Assembly (NCBI GenBank): GCA_046155605.1
Contig: JBJXFQ010000062.1
Span: 1 to 13,866 of the forward strand
Source of the DNA: JAEUIZ01 sp046155605
Lineage (GTDB): Bacteria; Planctomycetota; Phycisphaerae; Phycisphaerales; UBA1924
DNA: 13,866 bases
Reading direction: 5' to 3'
A program made the position numbers and the translations under genes. Within the stretch, counting starts at the first letter, position 1; each line of letters opens with the position of its first letter. The notes below the pieces were generated by a model that did no database searches, had not been told where the DNA came from, and worked only from the letters and a program-made list of their open reading frames with translations. Positions 1-5,893 of the stretch are shown one piece after another.

Positions 1-284
1 CAAGGTTGATCTGCACGAACAGGTTGGGCTGACGGCTCGCGTGTCCTCGCATGCCGTACTGTTCGACGCTCGACCCCCATCGGTTTTTTGTCCCCGGCAC
101 AGTCGTGATGGTTTTTCAACGCCCTGCTAAGCATGATGAAGTTGTACGTTGGTACCGGGACATCCTGGAACGGCACTTCCCCCCACATCCTGATCGGCCC
201 GATCTGGCCCAGGGCCGTGCTAGACACCGACCCCCCCCCTAACAACGTCGTAAGAATCAGCGCCGAGCGAACGCGAGTCTTCAT
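1..284 (-). CDS. Exported protein, N-terminal fragment, probably frameshifted
   Basis: This open frame starts at an ATG whose A is base 284 and runs off the left edge after 94 codons. Residues 1-27 form a typical Sec signal peptide: basic K2/R4/R6, a hydrophobic stretch ALILTTLLGGG and a likely cleavage after STALGQ. The frame looks native to about residue 55 (MWGEVPFQDVPVPTYNFIMLSRALK). It then becomes Arg/His/Pro-rich and loses third-position GC bias (9 of 24 codons ending in G or C over the last 24). Dropping one base at the run of five T at 112-116 gives instead a plausible sequence ending EQYGMRGHASRQPNLFVQINL, with 17 of 24 codons ending in G or C. I infer a one-base frameshift, either a real lesion or a sequence error. 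The product is probably secreted or periplasmic; I do not recognise the family. It diverges from the DUF58 gene. Confidence 0.6.
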   Translation of the reverse strand, partial: MKTRVRSALILTTLLGGGSVSSTALGQIGPIRMWGEVPFQDVPVPTYNFIMLSRALKNHHDCAGDKKPMGVERRTVRHARTREPSAQPVRADQP

Positions 285-292
285 GGGCCATG

Positions 293-297
293 CTCCT
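293..297 (-). promoter_or_regulatory. Shine-Dalgarno site of the left-edge exported protein
   Basis: AGGAG on the minus strand lies 8 bases before the ATG at 284. It decides this start over the out-of-frame ATG at 291, whose reading gives no signal peptide. Confidence 0.6.
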
Positions 298-473
298 GTG
301 CGGGCGGCACACTCACGCCACACGCTCACCCTACCCACTTTCACGGTCGTGTCAAGGCCTTCGAGCAAGATAATCAGCAATCTTCACATCGGCATCGCGG
401 AAAGTCGGTTCGACCGCGCCATGCCGCGTAGCGAGTCAAAGCCCTCGTCGATCGCCAACCCCTACCCTTCCCC

Positions 474-1541
474 GTGCTCGCGCCATCCTCCTCGCCGCGC
501 CCCAAGACGCTCGACGACCTGCTCGGCCCCGGGCTGGCCGCACGCCTCGATCGCCTCGACATCCTCTCCCGCCGCGTCTTCTCGGGCAAACTGCCCGGTG
601 AGCGGCGATCGCGCCGCCGCGGCTCGAGCGTCGAGTTCGACGACTACCGCGACTATCTGCCGGGTGACGACCTCCGCCGACTCGATTGGAACGTGCTCGC
701 GCGGCTCGATCGCGTCTTCGTCAAACTCTTCCGCGAGGACGAGGACCAGTCGCTGCACCTCGTCATCGACGCGTCGGGCTCGATGGATGCCGGTACGCCC
801 AGCAAACTCGTCGCGTCGCTGCGGCTCGCGCTGGCGATCGGCTATGTCGGGCTTGTGAACCAGACCCGCGTGCTGGCGTCGGTGATCGGCGCGCCGGGAC
901 GGCCCGCGCTCCAGCGGCTTGCAGCGGTTCGCGGCCGACCCTCGCTCAAACGCCTCGCCGGATTTCTTATGTCCGCTCCGTGGCCCGCCGACGACGCAAC
1001 ATGGCGACCAGGAAGCAGCGCGAGCAGCATGAATGGCATAAGCGGCGGCAACATAAGCGGCCAGGGCTCGGGCGGCAACACACAGCACCCGCCCGGCACG
1101 TTCACCCGCGCGCTCCGCGAACTCGGCGCGACCGGTCGCGGCGCGGGCGTCATGGTCCTCTGCTCCGACTTTCTCGTGCCCGAAGACCCGCTCGCAGGGC
1201 TGACGTATCTCGCATCGGCAGGCGGCAGCGGAGGCGGCGCGGCAGGCGGCGCGTTCGATGTGCATTGCTTCCAGGTGCTTTCTCCGGGCGAAATGGCCCC
1301 CGAAAGCGAGCCCGGCGTCCTCGGCGACCTCCGCATGACCGACGCCGAGACCGGCCGAACCACCGAGGTCACCGTCACGCGGACGCTCGTGGGCCGCTAT
1401 CGCGCGCGGCTCACCGCCCACGTCGAGGCCATCCGCCGCGGCTGCCTCGCGCGCGGCATGAGCCACGCCGTGGTGCGATCCGATGCCGACACCGTCGCCG
1501 TGCTCACCGAGCAGATGCGACGCGGGCGGCTCGTGGGATGA
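474..1541 (+). CDS. DUF58 domain-containing protein (VWA-like)
   Basis: 355 residues with a GTG start. It carries the DUF58 signature: GERRSRRRGSSVEFDDYRDY (42-61), then LPGDDLRRLDWNVLAR (62-77), then VKLFREDEDQ (83-92). It continues into a VWA-like first strand with a MIDAS-type D-x-S-x-S motif (DASGSMD, 99-105). A second strand, VMVLCSDFL, lies at 226-234. DUF58 proteins are usually encoded beside MoxR AAA+ ATPases and are thought to act as metal-dependent adaptors for envelope or enzyme maturation. No MoxR gene is visible here, so this copy looks orphaned or its partner is elsewhere. Residues 176-207 are a Gly/Ser/Asn-rich insertion, probably a flexible loop. No transmembrane segment is seen. 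The in-frame stop at 429-431 leaves GTG 474 as the first reasonable start; no Shine-Dalgarno is visible, but TACCCT lies 5 bases upstream. Function beyond the family is unknown. Confidence 0.88.
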   Translation: MLAPSSSPRPKTLDDLLGPGLAARLDRLDILSRRVFSGKLPGERRSRRRGSSVEFDDYRDYLPGDDLRRLDWNVLARLDRVFVKLFREDEDQSLHLVIDASGSMDAGTPSKLVASLRLALAIGYVGLVNQTRVLASVIGAPGRPALQRLAAVRGRPSLKRLAGFLMSAPWPADDATWRPGSSASSMNGISGGNISGQGSGGNTQHPPGTFTRALRELGATGRGAGVMVLCSDFLVPEDPLAGLTYLASAGGSGGGAAGGAFDVHCFQVLSPGEMAPESEPGVLGDLRMTDAETGRTTEVTVTRTLVGRYRARLTAHVEAIRRGCLARGMSHAVVRSDADTVAVLTEQMRRGRLVG

Positions 1542-1554
1542 GCCGGTGCGGCTC
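1540..1554. terminator. Short hairpin between convergent genes
   Basis: A perfect 6-base-pair stem, GAGCCG/CGGCTC with a GTG loop, overlaps the DUF58 stop codon and sits in the 27-base gap before the convergent HAF gene. It could stop transcription from both sides, but no U-tract follows, so classical intrinsic termination is doubtful. Confidence 0.3.
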
Positions 1555-1568
1555 GGCCGATTGTGCTC

Positions 1569-2765
1569 TTACGCGCATCCTGCCGCGAACTGGGTCTGGA
1601 AGCACACGAAGTCAGCGATGTTGAGCGTGGGCGGGGTGGTCGAGGCGTCGCAGTTGGCCGACGAGTTGCCCGCGGCATACTTGTTCAGGAAGCAGATGAA
1701 GTCGGTGACGTTCAGCACCGGCGGCGCGGTGCTGCCGTCGCAGTTGGCCGGGCAGGGGAGTTCGACACGGTACGACGGGCCGAGATTATTGATAACACCC
1801 GTGCCTGCGATTACGAGCCCGCTCGCCGACAGTCCGTATGCATTGAACAGGCGCGTTCCTGCAGGCACATTGACGCCAACCTCCGCGAGGTAGTCCGTGA
1901 GAGCCATCGTCCCCCGACCTTCCTTCCAGATGAACGCGCGATCCTCCGGTTGGCTGGAATCCACACCGTACCCCACGATCGTCCTTCCATCGTCAGAAAC
2001 GCCCCGCGCGACGCAATGGAAGTACTCGGGCAGTTTCGGCAAGTTCTCGACTGCCTGTCCGACGCGCCAGCGAAACGGCACCCACCCGGCGAGCGGTGCC
2101 GGCTCGCGCGCGCCGACGATGATCGTGCCGTCGGGGTTGATCGCGTACGGAGCAACCCGGCCCGGATTCCCCGGCTGCTGCTCCGGCATTGGCGGGATTT
2201 GCACGAACCCGCCCGCGGCAGTCCAGTAGAACCCACGACCTCCCGTCGTCCCGATGACCGCCACCCCATTGCGGGAGATGCCCAGAAGTTCTGTGTTACC
2301 AGGCCACTGCGGCGTGAGCATCATCGGCACGCCATTGGTCCAGATCGTGCCGAACGCCCGTGAAATCGGCGAGGGCATATAGGTGCTTCCCGCCACGATC
2401 GTTCCGTCGCCTGAAACCCCGCGTGCACCTGTTGGCGTTACCGGCACGCCGCCTGTGGGCAACGGAAGCAGCACCATGCCTGTCGCCTGCGTCCAGCGGA
2501 AGGGCAGTTTATTGTGCTCGCCGACGATGACCGCGCCGTCTGTGGATGAGCAATAGGCAACGCCATTGCCCTGGAAAGCAAGGGGTTGAACGCCGAGCGC
2601 CAGCGTCCATCGCGCAGCGACACCGTAGCGGCCGGCGACGGCGCTCCCATCGGCCGACACCCAGTACACAAACTGCATGTCAAACGGCGTGATCGCAGAC
2701 TGAGCCGACGCCAGTCTCGTCGCCCCAAGAACCCCGACGACACACGTCCACAGTTGGACTCGCAT
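1569..2765 (-). CDS. Exported HAF-repeat protein with C-terminal GC-type dockerin-like module
   Basis: 398 residues. A signal peptide occupies about 1-22 (RVQLW, hydrophobic core CVVGVLGA, cleavage near LASAQ). Residues 30-330 contain seven copies of the HAF-type repeat core, S-x-D/N-G-x-x-I/V-x-G, such as SADGSAVAG (37), SGDGTIVAG (118), NPDGTIIVG (210) and SDDGRTIVG (257), with F/I-x-W strands between them as in a beta-propeller. Residues 338-398 are two tandem NCD(G/A)ST-x-P-P-x-LN(V/I) units ending in GCA, a dockerin-like module common on secreted proteins of Phycisphaerae. The protein is therefore probably secreted and surface-attached or part of an extracellular assembly; no catalytic site is evident. 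ATG 2765 has a strong Shine-Dalgarno. The gene diverges from the beta-helix gene at 2877 and is convergent with DUF58. Its GC is lower than that of the flanking genes. The ligand is unknown. Confidence 0.88.
   Translation of the reverse strand: MRVQLWTCVVGVLGATRLASAQSAITPFDMQFVYWVSADGSAVAGRYGVAARWTLALGVQPLAFQGNGVAYCSSTDGAVIVGEHNKLPFRWTQATGMVLLPLPTGGVPVTPTGARGVSGDGTIVAGSTYMPSPISRAFGTIWTNGVPMMLTPQWPGNTELLGISRNGVAVIGTTGGRGFYWTAAGGFVQIPPMPEQQPGNPGRVAPYAINPDGTIIVGAREPAPLAGWVPFRWRVGQAVENLPKLPEYFHCVARGVSDDGRTIVGYGVDSSQPEDRAFIWKEGRGTMALTDYLAEVGVNVPAGTRLFNAYGLSASGLVIAGTGVINNLGPSYRVELPCPANCDGSTAPPVLNVTDFICFLNKYAAGNSSANCDASTTPPTLNIADFVCFQTQFAAGCA
1572..1754 (-). repeat. Tandem dockerin-like repeat pair (coding)
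   Basis: Two units of about 29 residues encode the C-terminus of the HAF protein: residues 341-370 (1656-1745) and 371-398 (1572-1655). Both share NCD-x-ST-x-PP-x-LN-x-x-DF-x-CF-x-x-x-x-AAG. Compared with classical cellulosomal dockerins, the Asp/Asn loop is interrupted by a Ser-Thr-Pro-Pro segment and each unit has paired cysteines. Confidence 0.75.
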
Positions 2766-2770
2766 CGAGC

Positions 2771-2777
2771 ACCTCCC
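2771..2777 (-). promoter_or_regulatory. Shine-Dalgarno site of the HAF protein gene
   Basis: GGGAGGT on the minus strand, with 6 bases between the core GGAGGT-end and ATG 2765 when the trailing T is counted as spacer. This is close to the ideal anti-16S match and fixes the start. Confidence 0.7.
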
Positions 2778-2862
2778 ATCACCGACTCAAGTTCGGTTTT
2801 TTTTTGGCGATAGGTAGGGTACCGCAAAGAGCGGACAGTGTCAAGACAAATCCCAAACCTGC

Positions 2863-2869
2863 AAAGGAG
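2863..2869 (+). promoter_or_regulatory. Shine-Dalgarno site deciding the start of the beta-helix gene
   Basis: AAAGGAG lies 7 bases before ATG 2877. It favours this start over the in-frame GTG at 2838, which has no such site and would add 13 unrelated residues ahead of the conserved N-terminus. Confidence 0.75.
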
Positions 2870-2876
2870 CACGGCA

Positions 2877-4058
2877 ATGGCCCGACCGTTCATCAACGTC
2901 AAACTCTTTGGTGCCCTGGGTGACGGCGCCACCGACGACACGCAGGCGATTCTGAACGCGATCAAAAGCATTCCCACGCTGCCATCCACTGAGCCAAAGA
3001 ACGCAGGGCCAGTGTTGTACTTTCCCGAGGGCATCTATCTCATCAACGCCACGCTGACCATCGAACGCTTCTTCGGCCTCGAAATCGCCGGAACGGGTGT
3101 GCATCCGGTCGAGAACATCAGCGACGTGACCATCACGGGCAGTAACGGTCCGCGATCCGTGCTTATCTGGAACGGCACGTCCTCCGGAACCATGATGGAA
3201 CTGAGGGGAGTTCAAGGCACAACGGTACGCGATCTCACATTCCTCGGAAAGCGCGGCACCACCGGAACGCGAGCGGATCGCCTCCTTGAGCTGACTTCGC
3301 TCGATGGCAAGGGCTCGTCTTGGATCGCCATCAAAAACTGCCATTTCCGCGACGCTGTGACCGGCATCATGTGCGGCGGGTCGTCCGAAAAGACCGACTC
3401 GGAAGTTCTCATCGAGCGTGTGACGTTTAGCACCTGCGACACGGGGTTCAAACTGACGCACCCCCAGAACCAGAACTATCTCTTCAACATGCTCGGTGCG
3501 AACAACTGCAAGTGTGTCATCGATGCCGACGAAGGCGGCGGCGTCAACGTGCAAACCGCCGCGCTCCACAACTGCGGTGGCTCGGGGACCAACGACTACG
3601 CTTTCAAGTTTGGCGCGGGAGTCATCCAACAGGGTGGGGGCGACGTGGGTATCAGCGTTCTCAACGCGGTGCGCCATGAACTGACAACCAAATTACTTCG
3701 AGTCGCAGGCTACGTCCGCGTCACATGCGACGGCTTCAACCAGTCGAGTCCAGCGCCTTCGACCTCCGGCTCGCCTCTCATCAAACTCAGCAATGGCGCG
3801 CTGGTCTTTCGCAACTGCCGGTGGCAGTTCGCCGCGCCCAAGATCCTGGAGTTCGTCACTCCCACGCCCAGCGGCGCGTACTGCACCGTCCGCTTCGACC
3901 ACTGCGAGTTCCCGTTCTTCGAGGAGGCGGGCGATCCGCCGCGGTTCCCGGTGCTGAGCGTCATCCTGAACCCCGCGCAGGCGAGGTGCTATTACAGTTT
4001 CTTCCGCTGCGACGGCCCGGGGCACATCCCGCTGCCGGACCTGAAGAGCGCGTGGTAG
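2877..4058 (+). CDS. Pectate lyase superfamily (Pectate_lyase_3-like) right-handed beta-helix protein
   Basis: 393 residues. The N-terminus INVKLFGALGDGATDDTQAI (6-25), followed by AGPVLYFPEGIYLI (43-56), is the hallmark of the pectate_lyase_3 entry domain seen in polysaccharide lyases, GH28-like enzymes and phage tailspikes. From about 60 to 375 it shows beta-helix rungs, including VTITG, VRDLTFLG, IAIKNCHFRD, VLIERVTFSTCDTGF and LVFRNCRWQF, with recurrent N-C/D-C pairs typical of stacked cysteines. I see no clear catalytic triad, so whether it cuts polysaccharide or only binds it is unknown. No signal peptide or membrane segment is visible, which is odd for a fold normally found outside the cell. 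It diverges from the exported HAF/dockerin gene and shares its lower GC. A phage-tailspike origin is possible, but no phage genes flank it. Confidence 0.82.
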   Translation: MARPFINVKLFGALGDGATDDTQAILNAIKSIPTLPSTEPKNAGPVLYFPEGIYLINATLTIERFFGLEIAGTGVHPVENISDVTITGSNGPRSVLIWNGTSSGTMMELRGVQGTTVRDLTFLGKRGTTGTRADRLLELTSLDGKGSSWIAIKNCHFRDAVTGIMCGGSSEKTDSEVLIERVTFSTCDTGFKLTHPQNQNYLFNMLGANNCKCVIDADEGGGVNVQTAALHNCGGSGTNDYAFKFGAGVIQQGGGDVGISVLNAVRHELTTKLLRVAGYVRVTCDGFNQSSPAPSTSGSPLIKLSNGALVFRNCRWQFAAPKILEFVTPTPSGAYCTVRFDHCEFPFFEEAGDPPRFPVLSVILNPAQARCYYSFFRCDGPGHIPLPDLKSAW

Positions 4059-4079
4059 CACGGGCGGCAGGCGCGGCGT

Positions 4080-4619
4080 TTACCTCCCCGCCTCAAACCC
4101 CTTCCCCCGGTTGAACTCCGCCGAGCCGCCCCGCGCGATCGTCAATGTCTTCCACTCGCGTCCGGCCCGCGACGCCAGCACGCGTGCCGCCTGCACGATC
4201 TGCCCGCAGTGGTAACTCGTGTGGGTCGCCGACCGCGCGAGGGCCAAGGCCAGCGTGTGCGGCTCGCCGCGGATCCGCAGTTCGCGCGTCAGGTCCGCGT
4301 CGGCGCACCCCGCGAGCGTGGCGAAGAGCACGCCGAATCCCGCGCCCCACGCCGCCTCCATCGCCGCGCGGTCGGCGAAGTCGTCGATGAACTCCACGTC
4401 GCGGTTCCGCGAGGGCTTCTCGCCGTCGGTTGTGAAGGGCTCGGTCCAGCGTGAGCGGAGGTTGCCGCCGACGTGCTTCATGATGACGGCGATGGAGTTG
4501 ATCTCGGGGTCGAGCGCGACGCGCATCTCGGGCCACGTCAGGTGCGCCGCCGCCGACTCCGCCAGCCCGCGGTAGCGCCGGAACTCGGACTCGAAGGCCA
4601 GCAGCACCGCGCGGGACAT
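4080..4619 (-). CDS. DUF1572 / DinB-like protein
   Basis: 179 residues, the usual length for DUF1572. The DinB-like four-helix bundle is indicated by NSIAVIMKHVGGNLRSRW (41-58), TDGEKPSRNRDVEF (64-77) and HTSYHCGQIVQAARVL (133-148). His49, His133 and His137 match the three-histidine metal site of the DinB superfamily. Related proteins include metal-dependent thiol transferases such as bacillithiol S-transferases, but the substrate of DUF1572 members is unknown. It is last in a three-gene operon: its ATG lies 3 bases after the stop of the TPR-membrane gene, so translational coupling is likely. It probably works in the cytoplasm. It is convergent with the beta-helix gene, with 21 bases between them. 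Confidence 0.85.
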   Translation of the reverse strand: MSRAVLLAFESEFRRYRGLAESAAAHLTWPEMRVALDPEINSIAVIMKHVGGNLRSRWTEPFTTDGEKPSRNRDVEFIDDFADRAAMEAAWGAGFGVLFATLAGCADADLTRELRIRGEPHTLALALARSATHTSYHCGQIVQAARVLASRAGREWKTLTIARGGSAEFNRGKGFEAGR

Positions 4620-4622
4620 GAT

Positions 4623-5891
4623 CTAATCCTTGCGATCCTGGTGTCGGCTCGCGAGCGCGTTGGAAAGAAAGACCGAACTGAAGCAGCCGATGACGTACGG
4701 GGCGATCAGGCCAAGCCCCGCGCGCGAGTTGGAGAGGATGAGCGCGTACATGACGAGCCCGATGATGCCCAGCGCCGCGGTCACCGCGACCATGATCGTG
4801 CGATTCGAGCCGCGCGCCAGTCCCGAAAGCGCCACGGGGATGGTGAACATCCCGGAGAGCATCGCGCCGATCTCGTACTTCGTGCCGCCGATCGCGGCCC
4901 AGAGCACGAGGAACACGATGGGCGGGACGAGAAAGAGCCCGAAGACAGCGGCCGCGCGGCGCTGCGCCGGCAAGAGCGCGTGGCGGCCGAAGCGGTTGAG
5001 AAAGAGCAGCAGGTTGAACAGCGGATACGCGACGACGGTGCCGATGCAGAAGGTGAGGTAAGCCGCCGTGATCGGCACGACCAGCGGCGCGAGTTGCGGG
5101 TTTGCGGCACCGGCAGAGCGGATGATGCGAAAGAGGATGTAGCCGCCGATGATGATGAACCACTGAACCCGGCCCGAGAGGCGGGCCATCAACAGGAAGT
5201 ACGCCAGGAACGCGCGGTAGATGGGGTTGCGGGCCTTCATCGCCTCGACGATGCCGGCTCGGGCCCATTCCATCTCCGGTGCGAGCCGCAAGGCCTCGCG
5301 GAAGTGCTCCATCGCCTTGCGGGGCTGGCCCTGATGCAGCAGCGTGCGCCCCATGTTGGCGTGTGATGTCGCGCTCTCGGGGTTGCGCGCCAGCGTCGCC
5401 TCGATCGCCTCGGTGGCCCGCTCACGATCGCCCAGATTCGTCAGCGCCATCGCGCGGAGATTGACGCACATCTCGTGCTCGGCATCGGCCTCGAGCCCGC
5501 GCTCCGCCGCCTCGAGCGCATCCCGGTGCTTGCCGTCCTCGAGGTCAAGCCGCGCCCGGAGCGCCCAGAAGTCCGCGTCCTGAGGCTCCAGTCGCAGGGA
5601 CTCGTCGATCGCTGCCCGCGCCTCCTTCGTCAGGTTTCGGTCCGCCAGCACGCAGGCGAGCGCGTAGTGGAAGTACGCCGAGCCGGGGTCGAGCGAGACG
5701 GCGCGTCGGGCCGCCTCGGTTGCTTCCTGCCATTGCTCGCGCTCGGCGAGGCACAGGGCTAGATACGCGTAACTGGCGGGCTCCTCCGGGTCGGCACCGA
5801 TCGCTTGCCGCAGTTCGGGCTCGGCCAAGTCGTAGCGGCGCTGGCTGAAGAGCAGTTCGCCGCGCTCGAGGTGAGGGTTCTCGCCGCGCAT
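4623..5891 (-). CDS. TPR-repeat membrane protein
   Basis: 422 residues from ATG 5891, which lies 2 bases after the stop of the AAA+ gene. The frame stays open further upstream, but that part overlaps the AAA+ gene in another frame. Residues 5-215 hold about six TPR units with typical spacing: a Y/W-x-x-L helix, then A-x-x-x-F/A and a closing P, for example AIGADPEEPASYAYLALCLA and the segment ATSHANMGRTLLHQGQPRKA. Residues 243-413 are hydrophobic with about six predicted membrane spans, near 243-258, 268-297, 314-334, 340-358, 366-386 and 392-413. No catalytic motif is visible in the membrane part. I infer that the TPR domain faces the cytoplasm, where it could dock the TPR-bearing AAA+ ATPase encoded just upstream. 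I do not recognise a named family for this fusion. Confidence 0.82.
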   Translation of the reverse strand: MRGENPHLERGELLFSQRRYDLAEPELRQAIGADPEEPASYAYLALCLAEREQWQEATEAARRAVSLDPGSAYFHYALACVLADRNLTKEARAAIDESLRLEPQDADFWALRARLDLEDGKHRDALEAAERGLEADAEHEMCVNLRAMALTNLGDRERATEAIEATLARNPESATSHANMGRTLLHQGQPRKAMEHFREALRLAPEMEWARAGIVEAMKARNPIYRAFLAYFLLMARLSGRVQWFIIIGGYILFRIIRSAGAANPQLAPLVVPITAAYLTFCIGTVVAYPLFNLLLFLNRFGRHALLPAQRRAAAVFGLFLVPPIVFLVLWAAIGGTKYEIGAMLSGMFTIPVALSGLARGSNRTIMVAVTAALGIIGLVMYALILSNSRAGLGLIAPYVIGCFSSVFLSNALASRHQDRKD

Positions 5892-5893
5892 GG

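Larger units (their letters stand above)
2766..2876. promoter_or_regulatory. Divergent intergenic region with T9 tract
   Basis: These 111 bases separate the two divergent surface-protein genes and should hold both promoters. A run of nine T occupies 2797-2805 in an AT-richer patch. I could not assign a convincing -35/-10 pair in either direction, so the promoter positions are open. Confidence 0.4.

Noticed and set aside
133..858. Long plus-strand open frame of 241 codons
   Set aside because: Low-complexity Ser/Arg/Ala translation; it overlaps the recognisable DUF58 gene and the signal-peptide gene on the other strand.
2838..2876. GTG start for the pectate-lyase-like gene
   Set aside because: No Shine-Dalgarno, and the added 13 residues do not form a signal peptide; ATG 2877 has a strong site.
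4093..5268. Minus-strand open frame of 391 codons
   Set aside because: Arg/His/Pro-rich shadow across both the TPR-membrane and DUF1572 genes.
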